64,000 nucleotides of DNA from Chelativorans intermedius (GTDB lineage Bacteria > Pseudomonadota > Alphaproteobacteria > Rhizobiales > Rhizobiaceae), in the NCBI RefSeq assembly GCF_025398255.1, contig NZ_JAODNW010000010.1, positions 124,001 through 188,000 on the forward strand, given 5' to 3'. The position numbers and the translations under genes were made by a program. Position 1 is the stretch's first letter. Each line of letters begins with the position of its first letter. Under the pieces are notes generated by a model, which worked only from the letters and a program-made list of their open reading frames with translations, did no database searches and was not told where the DNA came from. This document shows positions 43,267 through 51,760 of this stretch, piece after piece.

Positions 43267-45012
43267 ATGAACGCATTCACACCCAAGTCCTGGCCGCGCA
43301 AGCTGCGCTCGCAGGAGTGGTTCGGCGGCACATCGCGCGACCACATCTACCATCGCTCCTGGATGAAGAACCAGGGCCTTCCGGCCGATCTCTTCGACGG
43401 GCGCCCGGTGATCGGCATCTGCAACACCTGGTCGCAGCTCACGCCCTGCAACGCGCATCTGCGCGACCTTGCCGAGCGCGTGAAGCACGGCATCTACGAG
43501 GCGGGCGGGCTGCCGCTGGAGTTCCCGGTCTTCTCCACCGGCGAGAGCGCGCTGCGCCCGACCGCCATGATGTTCCGAAACCTTGCTGCCATGGATGTGG
43601 AGGAGGCGCTGCGCGGCAATCCGCTCGACGGGGTGGTGCTGCTCGCCGGCTGCGACAAGACAACGCCGGCCCTGCTGATGGGGGCGGCCAGCGCCGACCT
43701 GCCGGCCATCCTCGTCTCCGGCGGCCCCATGCTCAACGGCTGGTTCCGCGGCGAGCGGGTGGGCTCCGGCACCGCGCTGTGGCAGATGTCGGAAGCCGTG
43801 AAGGCCGGCACCATGAGCCGCGAAGACTTTCTGGAGGCCGAGCAGGCCATGAGCCGCTCGCCCGGCTCCTGCAACACCATGGGCACGGCCTCCACCATGG
43901 CCTCCATGGCCGAAGCGCTCGGCATGGCGCTTTCCGGCAACGCCGCCATTCCCGCCGTCGACAGCCGCCGGCGCGTGATGGCCCATCTGTCGGGCCGGCG
44001 CATCGTCGAGATGGTGAAGCAGGACCTGCGACCCTCCCACATTCTCACCCGCAAGGCGTTTGAAAACGCCATCCGCGTCAACGGCGCCATTGGCGGATCC
44101 ACCAATGCGGTGATTCACCTGCTCGCCATTGCCGGGCGCGTCGGCGTCGACCTGTCCCTCGACGACTGGGACAGGCTGGGTCGGGACATCCCCACCATCG
44201 TCAACCTGATGCCTTCGGGCAAATATCTGATGGAGGAGTTTTTCTACGCCGGCGGGCTTCCCGTGGTCATCAGGATGCTGGGCGAGGGGGGCAAGCTGCA
44301 CCGCGACGCGCTGACCGTCTCCGGCGGCCCGATCTGGGACGAGGTGAAGGATGTCCGCAACTGGAACGAGGATGTGATCCGCCCCGTCGAGAGGGCATTG
44401 ACGGCACAGGGCGGCATTGCCGTTCTGCGCGGCAATCTGGCGCCGCGGGGGGCGGTGCTGAAGCCGTCCGCCGCCTCGCCGCACCTCATGCGCCATCGCG
44501 GGCGTGCCGTGGTTTTCGAGGATATCGACGACTACAAGGCGAGGATCGGCGACGAGGCGCTGGACGTGGACGAGACCTGCGTGCTCGTGCTGAAGAACTG
44601 CGGTCCGAAGGGCTATCCCGGCATGGCGGAGGTGGGCAATATGGGCCTGCCGCCCAAGGTCCTGCGCAAGGGGGTGACGGACATGGTGCGCATTTCCGAC
44701 GCCCGCATGTCAGGCACGGCCTATGGCACCGTCGTCCTGCACACCACGCCCGAGGCGGCCGAGGGCGGGCCTCTCGCGGTGGTGCGGGATGGCGACATGA
44801 TCGAGATCGACGTGCCGGCCCGCCGCCTGCATCTCGACATCCCGGAGGCAGAGCTCGAACGGCGGCTGGCGGCGTGGAAACCGGCGGTGCAACGCCCGGA
44901 GAGCGGCTATGCGCGGCTGTTCCACGATCACGTCCTCGGCGCCGATCAGGGCGTCGATTTCGATTTCCTGAAAGGCTGCCGGGGTCATCCGGTGCCGCGG
45001 GATTCGCATTAG
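43267..45012 (+). CDS. IlvD/Edd-family aldonate dehydratase (L-arabonate/D-galactonate)
   Basis: The 581-residue Fe-S dehydratase has the cluster cysteines in GICNTWSQLTPCNAHL, AGCDKTTPALLMGAAS and SPGSCNTMGTASTMASM, plus the C-terminal substrate-binding ISDARMSGTAYGTVVLH. Length and motifs fit sugar-acid dehydratases rather than the IlvD of amino-acid synthesis. The Rhizobium L-arabonate dehydratase of this family also accepts D-galactonate, so one enzyme could feed both the arabinose branch (via GguC) and the galactose branch (via DgoK and DgoA). It follows gguC by 111 nt. Confidence 0.88.
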   Translation: MNAFTPKSWPRKLRSQEWFGGTSRDHIYHRSWMKNQGLPADLFDGRPVIGICNTWSQLTPCNAHLRDLAERVKHGIYEAGGLPLEFPVFSTGESALRPTAMMFRNLAAMDVEEALRGNPLDGVVLLAGCDKTTPALLMGAASADLPAILVSGGPMLNGWFRGERVGSGTALWQMSEAVKAGTMSREDFLEAEQAMSRSPGSCNTMGTASTMASMAEALGMALSGNAAIPAVDSRRRVMAHLSGRRIVEMVKQDLRPSHILTRKAFENAIRVNGAIGGSTNAVIHLLAIAGRVGVDLSLDDWDRLGRDIPTIVNLMPSGKYLMEEFFYAGGLPVVIRMLGEGGKLHRDALTVSGGPIWDEVKDVRNWNEDVIRPVERALTAQGGIAVLRGNLAPRGAVLKPSAASPHLMRHRGRAVVFEDIDDYKARIGDEALDVDETCVLVLKNCGPKGYPGMAEVGNMGLPPKVLRKGVTDMVRISDARMSGTAYGTVVLHTTPEAAEGGPLAVVRDGDMIEIDVPARRLHLDIPEAELERRLAAWKPAVQRPESGYARLFHDHVLGADQGVDFDFLKGCRGHPVPRDSH

Positions 45013-45051
45013 CGCAAAGGCCGCTTCACCGCACGAGGAGAGAGGCATTCC

Positions 45052-45975
45052 ATGAACACGATGAAGATTGCCGTCGCCGGCATCGGCAAGATCGCGCGAG
45101 ATCAGCATCTGCCGTCCATCGCCCGCTCCTCCGCCTTCGAACTGGCGGCCGCCGTCAGCCGTCACGGAACGGTGGAGGGCGTCGACAATTTCACCGACCT
45201 CGACGCCTTCCTGAAGGCGCGGGAGGATGTGCCGGCGGTGGCGCTGTGCGTCCCCCCGGCGCCGCGCTATGCCATGGCCGTGGCGGCCATCCGCGCCGGC
45301 CGCCACGTGCTTCTGGAAAAGCCGCCCGGCGCCACGGTGGGCGAGGTGGAGGCGCTGGCGGAGCTGGCGCGGCAGAACGGCGTGACGCTGTTCGCCACAT
45401 GGCACTCGCGCTTTGCGCCCGCTGTCGAGCCCGCCCGCCGCTGGCTTGCCGGCAAGACCATCCGCCATGTCGAGATCGTCTGGAAGGAGGATGTGCGCCG
45501 GTGGCATCCCGGGCAGGCATGGATCTGGGAGGCCGGCGGCTTCGGCGTCTTCGATCCGGGCATCAACGCGCTGTCCATCCTTACGGCCATCGTGCCGCCG
45601 GTCTTCGTCACGCGCGCCACGCTGGAGGTGCCGGAAAACCGCCGCATGCCCATCGGTGTCGCCTTGTCGATGGAAAGCCTTGCGGGCTTTGCCGTCGAGG
45701 CGGTCTTCGACTGGCGGCAGGAAGGACCGCAGACCTGGGAAATCCGCATCGACACCGATGCGGGCGCCCTGGTGCTGGCCGATGGCGGCAGTCGCATGTC
45801 GGTCGATGGCGACGAGCGCCAGGGCGGGCTGGAGGCCGAATATGACGGCATCTATCAGCACTTCGCGGCCCTCGTGGAAAAGGGCGAAAGCGATGTCGAT
45901 GTTGCGCCGCTCAAGCTCGTGGCGGACGCATTTCTTGTCGGCCGCCAGGTCGACGTCGCGCCTTTTCACGAATAG
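45052..45975 (+). CDS. Gfo/Idh/MocA sugar dehydrogenase (probable galactose/arabinose 1-dehydrogenase)
   Basis: The 307-residue protein has the NAD(P) fold AVAGIGKIARDQHLPS at the N-terminus and the catalytic LLEKPPGATVGE near residue 84, followed by the C-terminal beta-sheet domain with DPGINALSI. L-Arabinose 1-dehydrogenase of Azospirillum and related D-galactose dehydrogenases are of this type, oxidising the aldose to its lactone. Position between the aldonate dehydratase and the semialdehyde dehydrogenase supports this. No lactonase gene is seen in the cluster. MKIAV at 45061 is an alternative start. Confidence 0.85.
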   Translation: MNTMKIAVAGIGKIARDQHLPSIARSSAFELAAAVSRHGTVEGVDNFTDLDAFLKAREDVPAVALCVPPAPRYAMAVAAIRAGRHVLLEKPPGATVGEVEALAELARQNGVTLFATWHSRFAPAVEPARRWLAGKTIRHVEIVWKEDVRRWHPGQAWIWEAGGFGVFDPGINALSILTAIVPPVFVTRATLEVPENRRMPIGVALSMESLAGFAVEAVFDWRQEGPQTWEIRIDTDAGALVLADGGSRMSVDGDERQGGLEAEYDGIYQHFAALVEKGESDVDVAPLKLVADAFLVGRQVDVAPFHE

Positions 45976-46021
45976 ATAGGGGCCATCTCGCCAGAACGCT
46001 CTCTCACGGAAGGAACGGGAC

Positions 46022-47545
46022 ATGTCGCACGATTTCAAGCCGCACGGAAAGCACCTGATCGCCGGCGCGTGGGTGGCGAGCGAAAGCACCTTCTCTTCCG
46101 ATCCCGTCACCGGGCCCGCCCACCAGTTCTCGGTCGGCACGGCGGCGGAGGTGGACAGGGCGGCGCAGGCCGCGGAGGAAGCCTTCTGGGCTTACGGCTA
46201 TTCGAGCCGCGAGAGCCGCGCCGCCTTCCTGAATGCCATTGCAGACGAGATCGAGGCGCGCGCCGAGACCATCGCGGACATAGCCACGCGCGAGACCGGC
46301 CTGCCGGAAGCGCGCATCAACGCCGAGCGCGGCCGCACCACCGGCCAGCTTCGCCTGTTTGCCCGGCACATCGAAAAGGGCGCGTATCTCGACCGCCGCC
46401 ATGATCCCGCCGACCCGCAGCGCCAGCCCCTGCCGAAGCCGGACCTGAAGCTGATGCAGCTTCCCGTCGGCCCGGTGGGTGTGTTCGGCGCTTCCAACTT
46501 CCCGCTCGCCTTCTCCACGGCGGGCGGCGACACGGCTTCGGCACTGGCCGCCGGCTGTCCGGTCATCGTCAAGGGCCATCAGGCCCACCCCGGCACCGGC
46601 GAGATCGTGGCCGAGGCGATCCTTGCCGCCATCGAGAAGACCGGCCAGCACCCTGGCGTCTTCTCCCTCATCCAGAGCAACCTGCGGGAGGCGGGCGAGG
46701 CGCTTGTCACACATCCGCTCGTCAAGGCCGTGGGCTTCACCGGCTCGCTGGGCGGCGGGCGCGCGCTCTTCAACCTGGCCGCCGGCCGCCCGGAACCCAT
46801 CCCCTTCTATGGCGAGCTCGGCTCGGTCAATCCGGTGTTCCTGTTGCCAGCGGCCCTTGCCGCGCGGGCGGCGAAGATCGGCGAGGGCTGGGCTGCCTCG
46901 CTCACCATGGGGGTCGGACAGTTCTGCACCAATCCCGGCGTGGCGGTGGCGCTCGATGGCCCGAATGTCGATGCGTTTCTGGAGGCGGCCCAGGCCGCGC
47001 TTGAAAAGGTCGCCGAACAGCCCATGCTGACGGCGGGCATTGCCGAGGCCTATCGCAAGGGGCGCGACCGTGCGCTCGGTCTCAACTGCGCCCGCGCCCG
47101 CCTGGCGGCGAAGGCGGAAGGCCGCAACGCCGGACCGGTTCTGCTGGAGACCACCGGCGAGGAGTGGCGCGCCAATCCTGCCCTCCATGAGGAGGTCTTC
47201 GGCCCCTTCGGCCTCGTGGTGCGCGCAAAGGACGAGGAGGAGATGCGCCAGATCGCCCACGGCATGGAAGGTCAGCTCACCTGCACGCTGCACATGGAGG
47301 AGGCCGACACGGCGCTCGCCGCCTCGCTCATGCCCATCCTTTCGCGCAAGGCCGGCCGGCTGATTGCCAACGGCTTCCCCACCGGCGTGGAGGTGAGCGA
47401 CGCCATGATGCATGGCGGGCCCTATCCGGCCAGCACCAATGCCTCCACCACCTCGGTGGGCACCCTGGCCATCCGCCGCTTCCTGCGCCCCGTCGCCTAT
47501 CAGGACATGCCGGCCGCCCTTCTGCCGGAAGACCTGAAGGGCTGA
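46022..47545 (+). CDS. Alpha-ketoglutaric semialdehyde dehydrogenase (2,5-dioxovalerate dehydrogenase)
   Basis: The 507-residue aldehyde dehydrogenase has nucleophile Cys about 302 in VGQFCTNPG, general-base Glu about 265 in YGELGSVNP, and the cofactor stretch FGASNFPLAFS. The GSVNP and QFCTNPG motifs mark the KGSADH group, which oxidises 2,5-dioxopentanoate to alpha-ketoglutarate. It would complete the arabinose route here and could also serve the kdgD product of the uronate cluster, where no other such enzyme is seen. It is 6 nt upstream of dgoK. Confidence 0.92.
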   Translation: MSHDFKPHGKHLIAGAWVASESTFSSDPVTGPAHQFSVGTAAEVDRAAQAAEEAFWAYGYSSRESRAAFLNAIADEIEARAETIADIATRETGLPEARINAERGRTTGQLRLFARHIEKGAYLDRRHDPADPQRQPLPKPDLKLMQLPVGPVGVFGASNFPLAFSTAGGDTASALAAGCPVIVKGHQAHPGTGEIVAEAILAAIEKTGQHPGVFSLIQSNLREAGEALVTHPLVKAVGFTGSLGGGRALFNLAAGRPEPIPFYGELGSVNPVFLLPAALAARAAKIGEGWAASLTMGVGQFCTNPGVAVALDGPNVDAFLEAAQAALEKVAEQPMLTAGIAEAYRKGRDRALGLNCARARLAAKAEGRNAGPVLLETTGEEWRANPALHEEVFGPFGLVVRAKDEEEMRQIAHGMEGQLTCTLHMEEADTALAASLMPILSRKAGRLIANGFPTGVEVSDAMMHGGPYPASTNASTTSVGTLAIRRFLRPVAYQDMPAALLPEDLKG

Positions 47546-47551
47546 GCGCCG

Positions 47552-48475
47552 ATGGCCGCGCCCGCCTTCTGCGCCGCCATCGACTGGGGCACAACCAACA
47601 TGCGCCTGTGGCTTCTGGATGGCCATGGCGGCGTGCTGGCGGCCCGCTCCAGCGGGGAGGGGATGCGCGCCTGCCTGCCCGACCGCTTCGAGGCGGTGAT
47701 GGAGGCGCATCTTTCGGCACTGGGTGCGGCGCCCGACCTGCCGGTGGTGGTCGCCGGCATGGCCGGCGCCCGCGGTGCCTGGCGTGAGGCGGCCTATCGC
47801 GACACGCCCGCCGCGCTCGACACGCTCCATGCCCATGCAGTGCGCGTCGAAGGGGCAGGGCGCGACGTGCGCATTCTGCCCGGTGTCTGTCAGCGCGAGG
47901 CGGGCAGGGAAGACGTGATGCGCGGCGAGGAAACGCAACTTGCCGGCGCCGTGGCGCAGGGCCAGCGCTCCGGCCTGTTCTGCATGCCGGGCACCCATTC
48001 CAAGTGGGTGCGTGTCGAGGATGGCCGGCTTCTCGCCTTTACCACCTTCATGACCGGCGAGCTTTTCGCCCTGATGAGCGAGCATTCCATCCTGCGCGAC
48101 ATGCTGGGACAGGACGGCGGCAGCCCGCATTCCCCCGATTTCCGCGCCGCCGTGGAGGAGCTCCAGGCCGACGGCGCGGGACTGACCGGAAAGCTCTTCT
48201 CGATCCGTGCCGCCAGCCTGCTGGGCAGGGCGCCGGCGGACCCGCGGGCGCGCCTTTCGGGCCTTCTCGTCGGGGCGGAGATTGCCGCCGCCCGCGGCAT
48301 GATCGGGGATGAGACGGCCGTCGTGCTGGTGGGCGGCGGTGTCCAGGGCGCGGCCTACGAGGCCGCGCTTGCTGCGGCCGGGATCGCCTGCCGCACCATG
48401 GATGGCGAAAGCCTGGTGCGCCGGGGCCTGTTCAACGCCGCAACGGCGCTGTGGCCGGAAAGGAGAACAGCATGA
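47552..48475 (+). CDS. dgoK: 2-dehydro-3-deoxygalactonokinase
   Basis: DgoK phosphorylates 2-keto-3-deoxy-D-galactonate to the 6-phosphate (KDPGal). The 307-residue ASKHA-fold protein has phosphate-1 loop AAIDWGTTNMRLWLLDG, VVVAGMAGARGAWRE, the central CMPGTHSKWVRVEDG and the adenosine-binding VVLVGGGVQGAAYE near the C-terminus. It overlaps dgoA by 4 nt (ATGA). Its presence means galactose is degraded by the De Ley-Doudoroff route as well as epimerised. Confidence 0.94.
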   Translation: MAAPAFCAAIDWGTTNMRLWLLDGHGGVLAARSSGEGMRACLPDRFEAVMEAHLSALGAAPDLPVVVAGMAGARGAWREAAYRDTPAALDTLHAHAVRVEGAGRDVRILPGVCQREAGREDVMRGEETQLAGAVAQGQRSGLFCMPGTHSKWVRVEDGRLLAFTTFMTGELFALMSEHSILRDMLGQDGGSPHSPDFRAAVEELQADGAGLTGKLFSIRAASLLGRAPADPRARLSGLLVGAEIAAARGMIGDETAVVLVGGGVQGAAYEAALAAAGIACRTMDGESLVRRGLFNAATALWPERRTA

Positions 48476-49104
48476 ATCGCATCGCCTGGCCGAAGCTTAC
48501 CCGCGATCTGGTGGCCATTCTGCGCGGACTGAGGCCCGAGGAGGCGCCGGCCATCGTCGGCGCCCTGGTCGAGGCGGGTTTTGAGGCCATCGAGGTGCCG
48601 CTCAATTCGCCCGATCCCTTCCGTTCCATCGAGGCGGCGCGCCGGCTGGCGCCCGAGGGCGTGCTCATTGGTGCGGGCACCGTGCTTTCTGTGGAGGAGG
48701 TGGATCGCCTGAACGATGCCGGGGGCAATCTGCTGGTCAGCCCCAATGTCGATCCGGCGGTGATCGCCCGCGCCGGCCGGCACGGCATGATCACCATGCC
48801 CGGCGTCTTCTCGCCCACCGAGGCGCTTGCCGCCGTATCGGCCGGGGCCTCCGCGCTCAAGTTCTTTCCCGCCTCCGTGCTCGGCCCCAAGGGCATCAAG
48901 GCCATCATGGCCGTATTGCCCGACGGGGTGCCGGTGGGCGCGGTTGGCGGCGTTTCCGAGCGCGATTTCGTCGCCTATGCAGCCGTAGGCGTGCGCACCT
49001 TCGGCCTCGGGTCGAGCCTCTACAGGCCGGCCGCGGATGCCGCCGAAGTCGCCACAAGGGCCCGCGCCGCGGTTGCCGCTTACGACGCCGTGTTCGGCGG
49101 CTGA
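48472..49104 (+). CDS. dgoA: 2-dehydro-3-deoxy-6-phosphogalactonate aldolase
   Basis: DgoA cleaves KDPGal into pyruvate and glyceraldehyde 3-phosphate. The 210-residue class-I aldolase has the KDPG-family AILRGLRPEEAPAI (catalytic Glu in the segment), LIGAGTVLSVEEVD and the Schiff-base Lys about 129 in ALKFFPASV, then GAVGGVSERD. ATG 48472 is coupled to dgoK. It ends the galactose/arabinose gene run; the LacI regulator gene starts 135 nt later. Confidence 0.93.
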   Translation: MNRIAWPKLTRDLVAILRGLRPEEAPAIVGALVEAGFEAIEVPLNSPDPFRSIEAARRLAPEGVLIGAGTVLSVEEVDRLNDAGGNLLVSPNVDPAVIARAGRHGMITMPGVFSPTEALAAVSAGASALKFFPASVLGPKGIKAIMAVLPDGVPVGAVGGVSERDFVAYAAVGVRTFGLGSSLYRPAADAAEVATRARAAVAAYDAVFGG

Positions 49105-49133
49105 TCTTGCTTTGCGAAACGGGAACGGCGCTG

Positions 49134-49209
49134 TTGACGTCGTTTGGTTTTTGCGGCACATTCCTAAAACGTTTTAGAAGACGATCGAACAAGATCTAAA
49201 ACGTTTTGG
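49134..49209 (+). promoter_or_regulatory. Promoter and twin LacI-type operators of the glycoside operon
   Basis: Two palindromes, CTAAAACGTTTTAG (49164-49177) and CTAAAACGTTTTGG (49196-49209), share the core TAAAACGTTTT and have centres 32 bp apart, close to three helical turns. A -35 TTGACG (49134-49139) and a weak -10 CACATT (49157-49162) are 17 nt apart, putting the first operator over the start site. A CG-centred palindrome is typical of LacI/GalR proteins. The arrangement suggests cooperative autorepression by the gene that follows. Confidence 0.75.
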
Positions 49210-49238
49210 CCTGGAAACGGCCAATCGGGGAGGAATGT

Positions 49239-50303
49239 TTGCGTCGCAGGAGCACGCTCAAGGAGCTGGCAGCCGCGCTCGACCTTTCGGTCGCCACGGT
49301 GTCGCGCGCGCTGGGCGGCTATGAGGACATTGCCGTGGAGACCCGCCGCCGCGTGGCCGAGAAGGCCCGCGAGATGGGATACGTGCCCAACATGGCCGGC
49401 CGCATGCTGGTCTCCGGCAAGAGCGGTTTCGTCGGGCTGGTTCTGCCCATTCGCGGGCCGAACTTCGTCGATTCCTTCCTTGGCCAGTTCGTGACCGGGC
49501 TGGGCGAGGGGCTGGTGGCCAAGGGTGTGGACCTGATGATCGCCACCGCGTCGGCCGGCCAGTCGGAGCTTGAGGTTCTGGAGCGCCTCGTTCATTCCGG
49601 CCGTGTCGACGGCGTGGTGCTGACGCGCATCGCGGAGAAGGACGAGCGCGTCGCCTTCCTGATGGAGAAGCGCTTTCCCTTCGTCCTGCACGGGCGGCTT
49701 TCCGACGAGGATGCGCCCTATAGCTGGCTCGACACCAGCGGCGAGGCAGCCTTCCTGCAGGCATTCCGTTGTCTTTATTCGCTGGGCCACCGGCATTTCG
49801 GTCTCGTGACGATCAGCGACAGCATGACCTTCCGCCGCCACCGCGAATCGGGGCTCGAAGCGGGCATAGCCGAGATCGGCGACCCCACGGTGCGGCTGGC
49901 GATTGCGCGGTCGCCGCGCTTTGACGACGACGCGCATCGCGCCGCCATCCGCCGCATGCTGTCTGCGCCGGAGCGTCCCACGGCGGTGATCGGCCTGTTC
50001 GACGAGCTGGCGCTGATGACGATGCGCGAGGCACAGGCCATGGGCCTTCGCGTGCCGGAGGATCTTTCGGTCGTCGGTTTCGACAACGTTCCCGCGGCGG
50101 GCTTTTCCTCGCCCGGCCTGACGACCTTCGACCAGGCGACGCGCGAGAGCGGGCGCGAGATCGCCGACATGTTGACCCGTCTGATCGAGGACGGGCGAAG
50201 CGGGCCGCTGTCGAGTCTCAAGGTGCCCCGCTTCATAGAGCGCGGCAGCCATGGGCCGGCACCGTCGCCGGCAGGCGGCCGCCCGCGCATCAGGCAAGTC
50301 TAG
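49239..50303 (+). CDS. LacI-family transcriptional repressor
   Basis: The 354-residue protein has the LacI HTH STLKELAAALDLSVATVSRA at the N-terminus with the hinge helix NMAGRMLVSGKSG, and a periplasmic-binding-like effector domain. TTG 49239 was chosen because GGGGAGGAA is just upstream and the HTH starts 4-5 residues later. It is the first gene of the operon with the ABC transporter and GH63-like enzyme and follows two LacI-type operators, so it probably represses its own operon until the imported glycoside is present. Confidence 0.92.
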   Translation: MRRRSTLKELAAALDLSVATVSRALGGYEDIAVETRRRVAEKAREMGYVPNMAGRMLVSGKSGFVGLVLPIRGPNFVDSFLGQFVTGLGEGLVAKGVDLMIATASAGQSELEVLERLVHSGRVDGVVLTRIAEKDERVAFLMEKRFPFVLHGRLSDEDAPYSWLDTSGEAAFLQAFRCLYSLGHRHFGLVTISDSMTFRRHRESGLEAGIAEIGDPTVRLAIARSPRFDDDAHRAAIRRMLSAPERPTAVIGLFDELALMTMREAQAMGLRVPEDLSVVGFDNVPAAGFSSPGLTTFDQATRESGREIADMLTRLIEDGRSGPLSSLKVPRFIERGSHGPAPSPAGGRPRIRQV

Positions 50304-50318
50304 AAAGGGAGAGAGACG

Positions 50319-51599
50319 ATGAAGAAACCCACGATGAAGAGGCTGGCAAGCGCGCTGCTTGCAGGCGGCACGCTTGCCGCGATGGCAGGAAGCGCACAGG
50401 CCGACATCCTGTTCTGGTCCACTCAGGCCAAGCCGGTGGAGGAGACGCAGGCCATGCGTGAGCAGGTGCTTTCGGGCTTCTCGGAGTCGGTCGACTACCA
50501 GGCGAGCGATACCGGCCCGTGGCTCACCCGCATCCAGGCGGAGCTGGAGGCCGGGCAGGGCACGATCGGTCTTCTGGGCGGCCTGCACGGCGATTTCACC
50601 ACCCTGGCGGACAATCTCGTCGATCTGTCCGATGTCGATCTGGGCGGCGTGTCCGTGAACGACACCTTTCAGCAGCTTGGCCGTCTCGGCACCGACGAGC
50701 AGAAATATCTGCCCTGGATGCAGGCCACCTACATCATGGCGGCCAACCGCAAGGCGCTCGACTATCTGCCCGAGGGCGCCGACATCAACGCGCTCACCTA
50801 TGACGAGCTGATCGCCTGGATGAAGACGCTTGCCGAGGAGACCGGCGGGCCGAAGTTCGGCTTTCCTGCCGGGCCGAAGGGGCTCAAGCACCGCTTCTTC
50901 CAGGGCTATCTCTATCCCTCCTACACCGACTCCATGGTCACCAAGTTCCGCTCTGCAGAGGCGGAGGAAGCCTGGAACAAGTTCAAGGAGCTGTGGGCCT
51001 ACACCAACCCCGCTTCCACCAGCTTCGCCTTCATGCAGGAGCAGCTTCTGACCGAGGAGGTGTGGGTGGCCTTCGACCACACGGCACGGCTGGCCGAAGC
51101 CTTCAACCAACGGCCGGACGACTTCGTCGCCTTCCCGGCGCCTGCCGGCCCGACGGGGCGCGGCTTCATGCCGGTGGTGGCCGGTGTGGCCGTGCCCGAG
51201 ACGGCGCCGGACATGGAAAAGGCGAAGGCGCTCGCCGCCTACATGCTGAAGCCCGAGACGCAGATCGCCACGCTGAGGGCCACCAACTTCTTCCCCGTCG
51301 TCGATGTCGAACTGCCGGACGACATGCCGGCGGCCGTCAGGATCTCGGGCGCCGCCATTGCGGCCATGTCGGGGGCCGAGGATGCCAATCCCGGCCTGCT
51401 CCCCATGGGGCTGGGCGACCTCGGCGGCAAGTTCAACCAGGTCTATAACGACACGTTCGAGCGCATCGTGCTGGCGGGCCAGGATGTGCGCGCCGTGCTC
51501 GACGATCAGGCCGAGGCGCTGCGCGCCATCATGGAGGAGGCGGGCGCGCCCTGCTGGGCGCCCGACGAGCCTTCCGAGGGTGCCTGCCCGGTCGAATAA
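50319..51599 (+). CDS. Carbohydrate ABC transporter, solute-binding protein (family 1)
   Basis: The 426-residue protein has a signal peptide cleaved near GSAQAD and a large two-lobed binding fold of the maltose-type (CUT1) class. It includes a QQLGRLGTDEQKYLPWMQAT segment and MPVVAGVAVPETAPDMEKA. The C-terminal CWAPDEPSEGACPVE has two cysteines that could form a disulfide. It starts 15 nt after the LacI gene. Ligand is not certain; the linked hydrolase suggests a small glycoside. Two stem-loops follow the gene. Confidence 0.9.
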   Translation: MKKPTMKRLASALLAGGTLAAMAGSAQADILFWSTQAKPVEETQAMREQVLSGFSESVDYQASDTGPWLTRIQAELEAGQGTIGLLGGLHGDFTTLADNLVDLSDVDLGGVSVNDTFQQLGRLGTDEQKYLPWMQATYIMAANRKALDYLPEGADINALTYDELIAWMKTLAEETGGPKFGFPAGPKGLKHRFFQGYLYPSYTDSMVTKFRSAEAEEAWNKFKELWAYTNPASTSFAFMQEQLLTEEVWVAFDHTARLAEAFNQRPDDFVAFPAPAGPTGRGFMPVVAGVAVPETAPDMEKAKALAAYMLKPETQIATLRATNFFPVVDVELPDDMPAAVRISGAAIAAMSGAEDANPGLLPMGLGDLGGKFNQVYNDTFERIVLAGQDVRAVLDDQAEALRAIMEEAGAPCWAPDEPSEGACPVE

Positions 51600-51613
51600 G
51601 GCTTCTGAAGCCT

Positions 51614-51713
51614 CCCGCCCGGCTGCAGGTCGGGCGGGGTTTGCACCGATGTCCCGGAGGTGAGCGCACCCCGCCTGCTGCCGCCGACGCCTTGAGATGA
51701 CGGTGGCAGCAGG
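51614..51713 (+). terminator. Two stem-loops between binding-protein and permease genes
   Basis: The first hairpin pairs CCCGCCCG (51614-51621) with CGGGCGGG (51631-51638) and is followed by GTTT, so it could terminate part of the transcripts. The second pairs CCTGCTGCC (51674-51682) with GGCAGCAGG (51705-51713) around a longer loop. Together they fill most of the 161-nt gap. No gene is seen in this gap. Confidence 0.6.
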
Positions 51714-51760
51714 GGCCGGTGCCCGCCCCAGCGCTGGGACCTGAGACAAGGGACCGAGGA

